NCBI GenBank assembly: GCA_021849615.1
Contig: JAJZSQ010000005.1
Span: 576 to 64,575, forward strand
Length of the DNA stretch: 64,000 nucleotides
Source of the DNA: Pseudomonadota bacterium
Lineage (GTDB): Bacteria > Pseudomonadota > Gammaproteobacteria > Steroidobacterales > Steroidobacteraceae
Direction: 5' to 3'
Below are positions 8,228-15,085 of this stretch, one piece after another. Made by a program: the position numbers and the translations under genes. The notes beneath the pieces were generated by a model. It was not told where the DNA came from, searched no databases, and was given only the letters and a program-made list of their open reading frames with translations. The first letter of the stretch is position 1. The number at the start of each line of letters is the position of its first letter.

Positions 8228-9246
8228 AGAAACTGCGCACGCTGGTCGTGATGCACCCCAGTCTGGTGCCGCCGAAGACGCTCGCCAATCACAGCGAGAA
8301 GGAAATAGACGAGTGGCGTACCGAGTACAACGTCACCACGACTCTGCGCCGTCGTGGCCACGACGTGCGCTGTCTCGGGGTGCTCGACAGCCTGACCGAG
8401 ATGCGCGTGGCGATCGCCGAGTGGAAACCAGACATCGTCTTCAATCTGCTCGAGGAATTCAACGGCATCGTCACCTACGATCAGCACGTGGTGGCGTACC
8501 TGGAGCTGCTGCGCCAGCCGTATACCGGCTGCAATCCGCGCGGGCTGCTGCTGTCGCGCGACAAGCCGCTGAGCAAGCAATTGCTCGCCTATCACCGCAT
8601 TCCCACGCCGCGCTTCGAGGTGTTTCGGCGCGGCACGCCGGTGCGCACTGCGCGCAAGCTCACCTTTCCGCTGTTCGTGAAGTCCGCCACCGAGGATGCG
8701 TCGCTCGGAATCGCGCAGGCCTCGGTGGTCGAGGATTTGCCGCGGCTGAAGGAGCGGGTGGAGTTCATGTACGAGCAGATCGGCTCCGATGCGCTGGTCG
8801 AGGAGTACATCGAGGGGCGTGAGCTGTACGTCGGGGTGCTCGGCAACGAGCGGCTGGTGCGCCTGCCGGTGTGGGAGATGGCGTTCGGCTCGATGCCCGA
8901 GTCGCTGCCCATGATCGCCACCCGCAAGGTCAAGTGGGACCACGAGTACCGCGAGCGCTACGGCATCACCACGCACAAGGCGAGCGACCTGCCGAGCGGC
9001 GTCGAGGCGCGGCTCGACAAGCTCTCGCGGCGCATCTACCGGGTGCTCGGGCTCTCCGGCTATGCGCGCATGGATTTCCGCCTCACTCGCGACGGGCGCC
9101 TGTATGCGCTCGAGGCGAACGCCAACCCGAACCTGCAGGACGGGGAGGATTTCGCCGAGTCGGCGCTCGCCGCCGGCATCAAGTATCGCGACCTGCTCGA
9201 GCGGATCATGAAGCTCGGGCTGTCCTACCGCGCGCTCTGGCGCTGA
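8224..9246 (+). CDS. ATP-grasp ligase, D-Ala-D-Ala-ligase-like
   Basis: 340 residues with the ATP-grasp layout: an N-terminal Rossmann-like part (TLVVMHPSLVPP, FNLLEEFNG), a central ATP-binding region (FPLFVKSATEDASLGI, with the nucleotide-binding Lys near 151, and LVEEYIEGRELYVGV) and the Mg2+ motif EANANPNL (E297, N299, N301). It resembles D-alanine-D-alanine ligases but lacks a mur/ddl context, so it may form a different carboxylate-amine bond. It is coupled by a 4-base overlap to the metallopeptidase upstream. A ligase paired with a peptidase suggests synthesis or turnover of a small peptide or modified side chain. Confidence 0.78.
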   Translation: MKKLRTLVVMHPSLVPPKTLANHSEKEIDEWRTEYNVTTTLRRRGHDVRCLGVLDSLTEMRVAIAEWKPDIVFNLLEEFNGIVTYDQHVVAYLELLRQPYTGCNPRGLLLSRDKPLSKQLLAYHRIPTPRFEVFRRGTPVRTARKLTFPLFVKSATEDASLGIAQASVVEDLPRLKERVEFMYEQIGSDALVEEYIEGRELYVGVLGNERLVRLPVWEMAFGSMPESLPMIATRKVKWDHEYRERYGITTHKASDLPSGVEARLDKLSRRIYRVLGLSGYARMDFRLTRDGRLYALEANANPNLQDGEDFAESALAAGIKYRDLLERIMKLGLSYRALWR

Positions 9247-9423
9247 GCGCGCCGCACTGTCAGCACTCGCTCGCGTGCGCTGCCAGCGCCGCGCATGGAA
9301 AATCCGCGTATCGAACCGCTAAAATGAGCACGGGATCGCGGTTTTAACTGCGCTGTTGGATCAACTTTGGGTGCAGGCCGCCGATGTCATCCAGAGTACG
9401 CCGCGCGGGAGGTCACACCGTCC

Positions 9424-10071
9424 ATGTCGAGCCGAATCCAGCCGGTCGGAAATCTCACCGAGTACTTCAGAGATGCGCTGCACGGGGCGCTCGAGAACCA
9501 GCATGTGGCGCTCGAGGATCAGACCGAGCACTACGTGGTGAACCTGCTCACCCTGTTTGCCCGCTCCGAGGCACTGTTCGAATCCACCGCCGAGGGGTTG
9601 CGGCTGAAACCGCTCGTCGTGATGCTCACCGAAGCGCTCGAGGCCCGCACCCGCCAGGAGCGCGAGCGCGGGTTGCAGCGTCTCGGGGACGTCTCGCTGT
9701 TCATCGCCGGGTTCTTCGCGCGTGGCTTTGCGCGCAAGCTGATCGATATCGACTATCACATCGCCATGGGCGGATGCGCCTACGGCACGCTCGCCCGGCG
9801 GCTGTGCGCCTCAGGCGCTCCCCAGGAGGCGGCTGCGCGCCGCGGCCGCGTGCTCGGTCAGGTGTTTGCCGAGCTCGCCGCGAAGTTCCAACCCATGGTC
9901 GATGCGCTCAATGAGCTGAGCGAAGCGGGCTACACCCACACCTGCCGGGACATCCTGCGCCTGTACGAGCAGTGGCTGAAGACCGGCAGCCGGCGCAGCT
10001 ACGCACTGCTCAGGAGGCTCGGCGTCGAGCCGGCGGCGCAACCGGGGGCGGCGCTCGGCGCGTTGCACTGA
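9424..10071 (+). CDS. Unrecognised 215-residue protein, first of a pair
   Basis: No family is recognised. The protein (start MSSRIQPVGNLTEYF) is predicted mostly helical, without signal peptide or membrane segment. It carries a striking conserved-looking block (GALENQHVALEDQTEHYVVN) rich in acidic and His residues, and a Gly-rich MGGCAYGTLARRL stretch. ATG 9424 is chosen over an upstream TTG because its sequence becomes protein-like there. The next gene begins 3 bases after its stop, so they form a pair. They follow the metallopeptidase/ATP-grasp genes with a 177-base gap, which may hold a separate promoter. Confidence 0.6.
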   Translation: MSSRIQPVGNLTEYFRDALHGALENQHVALEDQTEHYVVNLLTLFARSEALFESTAEGLRLKPLVVMLTEALEARTRQERERGLQRLGDVSLFIAGFFARGFARKLIDIDYHIAMGGCAYGTLARRLCASGAPQEAAARRGRVLGQVFAELAAKFQPMVDALNELSEAGYTHTCRDILRLYEQWLKTGSRRSYALLRRLGVEPAAQPGAALGALH

Positions 10072-10074
10072 GCG

Positions 10075-10722
10075 ATGAACCTGACCCGCCTGCAGGAGTT
10101 GATCGGCGGGATCTACGATCTGGGGGTCGGCTACGACGTGTATGATTTTCTCGTCACCGACCGGGCGTGCCTGCCACAGTCCGTGCGTGCCCGACGGAGT
10201 GCGGAGGATCTGATCGTCGCCGAGGCGGGCGACGAGATGGCAGTGTCGCTGTATCTGGACCCGGGACTGCTCGAGCGGCTGGCCCGCGCCGATCCGATGG
10301 TGCGCCTCGATGAGCACAACGTTGCGGACTGGTGGACGGCGCTCGAGGGGTTGAGCCACTTCGTCTATCTGGCCTGGAACTGCGCGTACGACCGGCCGGT
10401 CTCGCTGCTCGAGCTGGAGATGCAGGCCGAAGTGGACAAGTACGTGGCCAGCTTCTGGCTGCTGCGCGCGCAGTGTCCGCAGCACTTCCCGGTCGAACTG
10501 CGACGGTTGCTGTTCGCACGCACCCGCATCGACCCGGAGCTCGCCGGGGAGCGCGCGGCACTCTACCGGCAGGCGAGCGCGTATGCCGAGCGTTTCTGCC
10601 GGCGGCTCGAGCAGCTGCTGCACGGGTCGTACGGCACCGAGGCGGCGGTGCTCGCGGAGCTGCGTCGCTTCTACCGGTACTCCCAGGCACGTAAGCGCTT
10701 GCACATCGAGCGGCTGGCCTGA
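10075..10722 (+). CDS. Unrecognised 215-residue protein, second of a pair
   Basis: No family is recognised. The sequence is helical and acidic in the middle (LYLDPGLLERLARADPMVRL, then EGLSHFVYLAWNCAYDRP and LELEMQAEVDKY), with a basic C-terminal tail ending YSQARKRLHIERLA. It has no signal peptide, membrane segment or obvious catalytic motif. It starts 3 bases after the preceding unknown gene, and the two products have equal length, so a complex or functional pair is likely. Alternatives cannot be weighed without profile searches. Confidence 0.6.
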   Translation: MNLTRLQELIGGIYDLGVGYDVYDFLVTDRACLPQSVRARRSAEDLIVAEAGDEMAVSLYLDPGLLERLARADPMVRLDEHNVADWWTALEGLSHFVYLAWNCAYDRPVSLLELEMQAEVDKYVASFWLLRAQCPQHFPVELRRLLFARTRIDPELAGERAALYRQASAYAERFCRRLEQLLHGSYGTEAAVLAELRRFYRYSQARKRLHIERLA

Positions 10723-10786
10723 GGCGCCTCGCCGCAAGTGCCTCCTGTGCGACGAAGCGGACAGGAAAGCGTTAGTATTGCGCCAC

Positions 10787-10836
10787 GCTCCGGGCTAACC
10801 GGGAGCGGCTGGGCATGGCGCAAGTGCGCGAGTACT
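10787..10836. repeat. 50-bp direct repeat, copy 1
   Basis: Bases 10787-10836 match 13314-13363 at all but two positions (both run from GCTCCGGGC to GCGCGAGTACT). In copy 2 the sequence is part of a coding stretch. In copy 1 it ends exactly where the truncated GHKL ATPase begins to lose sense, at a shared GAGTACT. It marks a recombination junction. Confidence 0.8.
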
Positions 10837-11092
10837 CCCTATGCTCGCGGCCGCGGGTGATGGTGACGGTCTTGGCGTGCGCGTCGATGCTGTTCTCGAC
10901 GAACTCCGCGATCGCCTTGAGCGGATTGCTCTGCGAGAGCGCAATGATGCGAATCGCGTTCCAGTCGTCGCCGACCCTGAGCCGGCCGCGGTCACCGGCT
11001 TTGGCGCCGCGGGGCCGTCGCGCTCGAGCACTGCGGCCCGCCCGCTCCGCGGCGGCAGGAACACGAGAGCCGTCGTCACTCGTGGCAGCCAT
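10831..11092 (-). pseudogene. GHKL-type ATPase, truncated after its N-box
   Basis: From ATG 11090-11092 the frame reads a low-complexity Arg/Ala N-end, then DDWNAIRIIALSQSNPLKAI and EFVENSIDAHAKTVTI, the ATP-binding N-box (E...N.xDA) of Hsp90/MORC/histidine-kinase-like ATPases. Sense ends at about 10836, at the edge of the 50-bp repeat, after roughly 88 residues. The glycine-rich lid motifs and the rest of the protein are missing. The gene starts 18 bases after the higA stop on the same strand, so it was once the third gene of that operon. The remnant is probably non-functional. Confidence 0.6.
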
Positions 11093-11110
11093 GAAAAGAG
11101 CCCGACCTGC

Positions 11111-11413
11111 TCAAGCGACGCTGGACAAAGGCCGAATCCGCGCCGCAATACGCTTGAGCGTGTCGCGCGAGGCGATGCGCATGTCGTATTCGGCCTGGAG
11201 GTTGAGCCAGAACCGGGCGTCCATGTTGAAGTAGACACCGAGGCGCAGCGCGGTATCCGCAGTGATCGGGCGCCGGCCGTGGATCAGCTCGCTGATGCGG
11301 CTCGGAGGGACATCGATATCCGCGGCGAGCTGGCGCGCGGTGAGGCGCATCGGCTTCATGAACTCCTCGAGCAGGATCTCGCCCGGGTGGATTTCGTCCA
11401 GTAACTTGGTCAT
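11111..11413 (-). CDS. higA: HigA antitoxin
   Basis: This 100-residue protein is a typical HigA: it opens with the HPGEILLEEFMKP block, has the helix-turn-helix LAADIDVPPSRISELIHGRR (about residues 29-48), then TADTALRLG and FWLNLQAEYD. It neutralises HigB and represses the operon by binding its operator. It lies 9 bases after the higB stop (toxin first, as is usual for higBA). Both genes look intact, in contrast to the decayed toxin-antitoxin loci at 1-1440. Confidence 0.93.
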   Translation of the reverse strand: MTKLLDEIHPGEILLEEFMKPMRLTARQLAADIDVPPSRISELIHGRRPITADTALRLGVYFNMDARFWLNLQAEYDMRIASRDTLKRIAARIRPLSSVA

Positions 11414-11422
11414 CTGTCCCTC

Positions 11423-11701
11423 CTAGTGGTAGTCCACGATCTCCACCTGGTGCGGACCGTCCGTGCGCCAGACGAAGCAGACCCGCCATTGATCGTTGAT
11501 TCGGATGCTGTGCTGGCCCTTGCGATCCCCTCGCAGGGCCTCGAGCCGATTCCCGGGCGGCACGCGCAGGCTCGCCAGCTCCGTGGCCGCCTGCAATTGC
11601 AGCAGCTTGCGGCGCGCCACCCGCTCGATGTTCTTCCAGCGGACCACCGGACGGCTGTGAAACAGAGCTTCCGTATCCGGGCAGGCGAACGAGCGGATCA
11701 T
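11423..11701 (-). CDS. higB: HigB toxin (RelE-superfamily mRNA interferase)
   Basis: A 92-residue protein with all expected blocks: MIRSFACPDTEALF, RKLLQLQAATELASLRVPPG, NRLEALRGDRKGQHSIRIN and DQWRVCFVW. HigB binds the ribosome and cleaves mRNA. The start at 11699-11701 is chosen because homologues begin MIRSF, and because a promoter with TTGACA (-35) ends 7 bases before this codon, making the longer reading from 11737 impossible from that promoter. There is no Shine-Dalgarno sequence before it, in line with a leaderless message. HigA follows after 9 bases. Confidence 0.93.
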   Translation of the reverse strand: MIRSFACPDTEALFHSRPVVRWKNIERVARRKLLQLQAATELASLRVPPGNRLEALRGDRKGQHSIRINDQWRVCFVWRTDGPHQVEIVDYH

Positions 11702-11708
11702 CGGCAGC

Positions 11709-11737
11709 AGGCTATTCCGTATAACGGATTCTGTCAA
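11709..11737 (-). promoter_or_regulatory. higBA promoter and operator
   Basis: On the minus strand TTGACA (11732-11737) is followed after 17 bases by TAGCCT (11709-11714) and, 7 bases later, by the higB start codon. A perfect inverted repeat TCCGT-ATA-ACGGA (11716-11728) fills the spacer, the ideal place for repression by HigA. Confidence 0.7.
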
Positions 11738-11937
11738 GCAGAACGTCGGACGCGGGTAAAGCGGGCCGGGGTACTCGTGTGGCTTCCCGAGCGCAGCCCT
11801 CGCCGGCGAAGAAGTCGCGGGCGGCGCGAAGCGGTCCCGCTACGGTTATCTGCGGCGCATCGGGAAGCGTCGGTTGCGGCAACTCACCGGTGAGTGGAAT
11901 CTCACGAGGCGTTTTCAGGCTCGAGGGCGCTGTTGTC

Positions 11938-12225
11938 TCAGAAGGTGTTCTCCCATCCGGCGATGCGGCCCTCGTCGTGGCAGCGGGGGCAGAACCAGAG
12001 GACGTCGTAGGTTTCGACGTCGAAAAAGATGGTGAGCAAGGTACCGCAGGGTCGTCGACCGGGCCGACGCCGGCAAAGCAAGGTCGTCGGGGCCTCGTAC
12101 TGTGTGGCCTGGGAGACGATCTCCGTCCAATACTCGAAGAGCCGCCGACCGCGGGGCGAGAGCCGCGCGGGCTTTCCCTCCGGCAGCAGGTAATGACGTA
12201 GGTCGACGCTCCAGTGGTTGCCCAT
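11938..12225 (-). CDS. Small conserved protein with C-terminal CxxC/GW motif
   Basis: A 95-residue protein starting MGNHWSVDLRHYL, with a middle CRRRPGRRPC pair and a C-terminal CPRCHDEGRIAGWENTF. The arrangement (N-terminal NxWSVDLRHYL, two Cys in an Arg-rich loop, then CPxC...G.I.GWE) belongs to a widespread uncharacterised family of small bacterial proteins; I know of no assigned function. The four cysteines could bind zinc. It starts 7 bases after the stop of the YecA-like gene on the same strand, so the two are probably co-transcribed. Confidence 0.6.
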   Translation of the reverse strand: MGNHWSVDLRHYLLPEGKPARLSPRGRRLFEYWTEIVSQATQYEAPTTLLCRRRPGRRPCGTLLTIFFDVETYDVLWFCPRCHDEGRIAGWENTF

Positions 12226-12232
12226 GAGCGTC

Positions 12233-12967
12233 TCAGTGAACGCCGGCGTCTGGCGCCTCGGCCCCGCCGCAGCAGCGCTTGTACTTCTTGCCGCTGCCAC
12301 AGGGATAGGGATCGTTGCGGCCGACCTTGGGTCCGGCACGCTCGTAGGGCTCCGAGCGCACGGCCGCCATCGCGTAGGCGATGCGATCCTCCTTGAAATA
12401 CCGGTACGCGCGCGCAGTTCCCGCGAGCATGCTCCGCAGGAGCTCGTCATTGCGCTCAGGGGTCACCGGCTCCTTCGGCCACTCGGGATCCATCTCGCCG
12501 GCGACGAGCGGGACGGCGAGCAGCAGTCCTTCACGATCGTCATTGAAAATCCGACCCCATCCGTCGAACGCCAGGCGCGTGCGCCGCATGTAACCGCGCG
12601 CCCAGTCACGCCCCATGATCCCGTCGACCCCGGGTTCCTCGATGTAGGCCAGATGCACGGTCTCGTGCTCGAAATCGTGGGCGATGAAGTTCCAATACCG
12701 CATCAGCAGCCCCATCAGCTTCTGCACTTGGGCGAAGTCGTCGAGCATCCCGGCCTCGCCCAGGCTGCCGCCGAGAATCACCGGGAGGTACTCGTGCGGC
12801 ATGGTGGCGCGGGGACTTGCGATCAGCGCGCAGAAGAAACCGTCGACCGCTTCGAGCGAGAGCGCCTCGGGGTTCGGGTTCCCGGCCAGGCGCTCGGCGA
12901 GCGTGTCGATCTCGGCCTCGGAGAGGCCCTGTTGCGTGGTCGGCAAAACCCGCTCTTGCCGGAGCAC
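12233..12967 (-). CDS. YecA/UPF0149-family protein with C-terminal SEC-C zinc motif
   Basis: A 244-residue protein. The N-terminal two thirds match the YecA-like UPF0149 fold ([31 protein letters not shown] and a [16 protein letters not shown] block). The C-terminus is a SEC-C motif, [18 protein letters not shown], which binds zinc and in SecA contacts SecB or the ribosome. The start is a GTG at 12965-12967; an internal start a few codons later cannot be excluded. It is followed closely by the small CPRC protein. Likely a ribosome- or protein-handling adaptor; exact role unknown. Confidence 0.85.
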   Translation of the reverse strand: MLRQERVLPTTQQGLSEAEIDTLAERLAGNPNPEALSLEAVDGFFCALIASPRATMPHEYLPVILGGSLGEAGMLDDFAQVQKLMGLLMRYWNFIAHDFEHETVHLAYIEEPGVDGIMGRDWARGYMRRTRLAFDGWGRIFNDDREGLLLAVPLVAGEMDPEWPKEPVTPERNDELLRSMLAGTARAYRYFKEDRIAYAMAAVRSEPYERAGPKVGRNDPYPCGSGKKYKRCCGGAEAPDAGVH

Positions 12968-13305
12968 TGAAAGTGCGTCCTACCGATAGAGGAGCCGATC
13001 AGCAGAACCCATCAGGGACAGCGAGCGTCGCTCGCGCAGTAGTCCGAATGTACGGGTGCAATCTATGCCTGCCTGCCTGCCTGCCGGAAAGACCCAGTCG
13101 CTTGGCAAAGTGGGGGCGTCCATGTACGGCAAGGGACCGGGAAGTCACGCACGAGGAGTGGCCTGCGCGGCGGAGCGCACACGGTGGGTGACTGTCGAGT
13201 GCGCTCAGCGCCGCCCCACGCAGAACCGTGAACCCGCTCAACGGCCCGCAAGGGCCAAGAGCGCTTAAGGGCTGTCAGGAACAGCCCGATGAGCGGTCAG
13301 GGCGG
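12968..13305. other. Intergenic accessory DNA
   Basis: No convincing gene on either strand. It holds a short tetranucleotide repeat (13066-13085) and, at its right end, sequence leading into the coding remnant that carries repeat copy 2. Codon pattern of the open frames here is noise-like. Confidence 0.4.
13066..13085. repeat. (TGCC)5 tetranucleotide repeat
   Basis: Five perfect tandem TGCC units. No credible gene spans it, so phase variation of a product is not supported by what is visible here. Confidence 0.75.
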
Positions 13306-13419
13306 GACTCTAAGCTCCGGGCCAACCGGGAGCGGCTGGACATGGCGCAAGTGCGCGAGTACTTTCGCCTCTTCGACCGGGAGCCTCTGCTCGATGACCT
13401 CCTGCGGGAACTTGACTAG
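13306..13419 (+). pseudogene. C-terminal fragment of an unrecognised protein (carries repeat copy 2)
   Basis: The frame ending at TAG 13417-13419 reads KLRANRERLDMAQVREYF, then RLFDREPLLDDLLRELD, which has the look of a real protein C-terminus (alternating charged and hydrophobic helix). It resembles the tails of some small nucleotidyltransferase-like proteins, but that is a weak impression. Sequence upstream of about 13306 does not continue it convincingly, so the gene has lost its front. It is followed one base later by the GTG of the next small gene, suggesting both belonged to one operon. Confidence 0.4.
13314..13363. repeat. 50-bp direct repeat, copy 2
   Basis: Nearly identical to 10787-10836 (two mismatches). 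This copy is probably the original because it sits inside a coding remnant and the reading continues past GAGTACT (ACTTTCGCCTC...). The two copies bracket about 2.5 kb of accessory genes. Confidence 0.8.
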
Positions 13420-13420
13420 C

Positions 13421-13585
13421 GTGAACGACGCGCCGCTCGCCGCGGAGGGCGGTCTGGCGCTGCCGGCGGCTCGCGCAGAGGATCGGTTCCGGGCGCTCGA
13501 TGAGCTGATGGCCGTCGTCGAAGCACTGTGCCCGACCTGGCCGCAGCGAGACCCGTTCGTCACCGGCGACAAAATGCGACTCTGA
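13421..13585 (+). CDS. Small 54-residue protein of unknown function
   Basis: GTG 13421 opens a frame reading MNDAPLAAEGG..., then RFRALDELMAVVEALCPTWP and DPFVTGDKMRL, ending at 13585. The pattern LDELMxVVExLCPxWP is protein-like and I have the impression of similar small proteins next to nucleotidyltransferase-like genes, but cannot name a family. It begins one base after the stop of the preceding fragment, in an operon-like arrangement. Confidence 0.42.
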   Translation: MNDAPLAAEGGLALPAARAEDRFRALDELMAVVEALCPTWPQRDPFVTGDKMRL

Positions 13586-13617
13586 GGGCGATCCTTGCGC
13601 TGCCGAGTCCCTCGCCG

Positions 13618-14469
13618 ATGAATCCGATTGTCCTGCTGCGAAGGCAGTCCCCCGACTGGACCGCGCTCTCGAGTGACTTTCGCCGCGGCCTGCCCATTGA
13701 TCCGCGCCGTTACGTGCCCGATCACGCCGTGCCGGGATTTCCGCACGACGTCGCGGCGCTGATCGGCGCGTGGAACGAACGCTTCGATACGGATTTCTTC
13801 ACGTTCCGCGCGCTGCTGGTGCGTCTCAGTGCCGCCAATCTCGCCGCGGTGGGCGAGGCGAGCCGCTACGCGTATGACCAGCTGTCCGAGATCGCAGCGT
13901 TGGCGCACTCCGGATCGTTCTATCTCTACCCGCACGATGACGATGATTTCTTTGCACCGTACGCCGCGCAGGTGGTGCGCGCCGCGGCGCATGAGTGCGA
14001 TGCGCTGGTGACGCCGCTGTTTCGCATCGGCAAGCACTCCTGCACGTTCGTGCCGGCCGGAGGCACCGCCGAACACGTGCTCGGCGAGGTGCGCGCGCAG
14101 GATTTTTGCTTCCAGACCAACAACTATGCGGTGCACAGCCGGCGTCTCACGGACCCCGAGCAGATCCGCGCGGTGAAGGATCACATCGAGGCGTCCGCCT
14201 ATGCCGACGCCCACGCCTTCACGCTGGCAACGGCCCCGCAGGTGCTCAGCGCGACGGTGAAGACGCCCGCATCGGCCTCCATTCTGGCGCAGGCATTCAA
14301 GGGTCGCCTCGCGCTGCGGCGGGCATTTCATCGGTCCATCGATGCGCTCTATGCGCTCGAGCTGCCCGAGCGCTACGCGTGGCTCGACGGTCCGTGCCGG
14401 CGCATTGCCGTGTGGCTCGAGGCAATCTACCGCGGCGCGGTGCTGGACCCGGCCGAGGACATGACGTAG
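13618..14469 (+). CDS. Unknown protein with a DDDD motif, possibly a glycosyltransferase
   Basis: 283 residues from ATG 13618. No signal peptide or membrane segment. The most telling stretch is SGSFYLYPHDDDDFFAPYAA at about residues 100-119: an acidic cluster after beta-strand residues, as in metal-dependent glycosyltransferases, but no full GT signature is visible. Other protein-like blocks are FDTDFFTFRALLVRLS and CTFVPAGGTAEHVLGEV. The 3' end overlaps the convergent Nudix gene by 43 bases. It lies near a sulfotransferase-like gene, so a role in glycan or small-molecule decoration is conceivable but unproven. Confidence 0.6.
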   Translation: MNPIVLLRRQSPDWTALSSDFRRGLPIDPRRYVPDHAVPGFPHDVAALIGAWNERFDTDFFTFRALLVRLSAANLAAVGEASRYAYDQLSEIAALAHSGSFYLYPHDDDDFFAPYAAQVVRAAAHECDALVTPLFRIGKHSCTFVPAGGTAEHVLGEVRAQDFCFQTNNYAVHSRRLTDPEQIRAVKDHIEASAYADAHAFTLATAPQVLSATVKTPASASILAQAFKGRLALRRAFHRSIDALYALELPERYAWLDGPCRRIAVWLEAIYRGAVLDPAEDMT

Positions 14470-14975
14470 CGGGCGCGCAGCAGCCCGAGCGCCGTCTTGC
14501 CGTCGCGGATCTCCCCGCCTTCGGCCCACTGGCAGGCCTCGGCGAAGGGCACCCAGTGCACCTCGATCACCTCGGCCTGCTCGTGCGCGGCGGCCGCCGG
14601 CGCGAGACCGGTGGCGAGGTACAGGTGCAGCACTTCGCTGAACACGCCCGGGGAGCTGAAATACGCCCCGAGACTGTGCCAGTCGGTGGCGCTCACGCCA
14701 GCCTCCTCGATCAGCTCACGGCGTGCGGTCTCGAGCGGCGGTTCACCCGGTTCGAGCTTGCCGGCCGGCAGCTCCCACAGCCAGCCGCCGGCGACGTAGC
14801 GGTATTGACGCAGCAGACACACGCGCTGCTTGGCGTCGATGGCCACTGCCACGGCGCCTCCCGGGTGATGGACGACTTCGAGGGTTGCCTGGTGGCCGTT
14901 CGGCAGCCGCACCTCGTCGGTGGTCACCGAGATCACGCGGCCACGGTAGTGCAGGGTCTTGTTCGCAGGTTCCAT
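14427..14975 (-). CDS. Nudix hydrolase, ADP-ribose pyrophosphatase-like
   Basis: A 182-residue NudF/YffH-like enzyme. The complete Nudix box GX5EX7REUXEEXGU is present as GKLEPGEPPLETARRELIEE followed by AGV, preceded by the WELPAG block. An N-terminal beta domain (LHYRGRVISVTTDEVRLPNG) and the LLRQYRYVAGGW segment are typical of ADP-sugar pyrophosphatases. Likely substrate: ADP-ribose or a related nucleoside diphosphate sugar, in the cytoplasm. Its tail overlaps the convergent DDDD-motif gene. Confidence 0.88.
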   Translation of the reverse strand: MEPANKTLHYRGRVISVTTDEVRLPNGHQATLEVVHHPGGAVAVAIDAKQRVCLLRQYRYVAGGWLWELPAGKLEPGEPPLETARRELIEEAGVSATDWHSLGAYFSSPGVFSEVLHLYLATGLAPAAAAHEQAEVIEVHWVPFAEACQWAEGGEIRDGKTALGLLRARYVMSSAGSSTAPR

Positions 14976-15025
14976 CGTTCGAGCCTAGCATCCCGGGTGA
15001 CGCGGCGCGATCCGCACCCCGACCC

Positions 15026-15053
15026 TTGAGGGCCGAGGAAGCGTGCCTATAGA
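15026..15053 (+). promoter_or_regulatory. Promoter of the sulfotransferase-like gene
   Basis: TTGAGG (15026-15031) and TATAGA (15048-15053) are separated by 16 bases. Transcription would start near 15060, about 25 bases before the GTG start at 15086. Confidence 0.5.
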
Positions 15054-15085
15054 CTGCGCCGACCTCCACTGCCCAGGCGCCTCGC

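Noticed and set aside
13066-13085. CRISPR-like repeat
   Set aside because: Only a short tetranucleotide repeat without spacers; no cas genes in the window.
10787-13363. Composite transposon or insertion sequence bounded by the 50-bp repeats
   Set aside because: No transposase or integrase, no terminal inverted repeats and no target-site duplication seen; the repeats look like a recombination scar.
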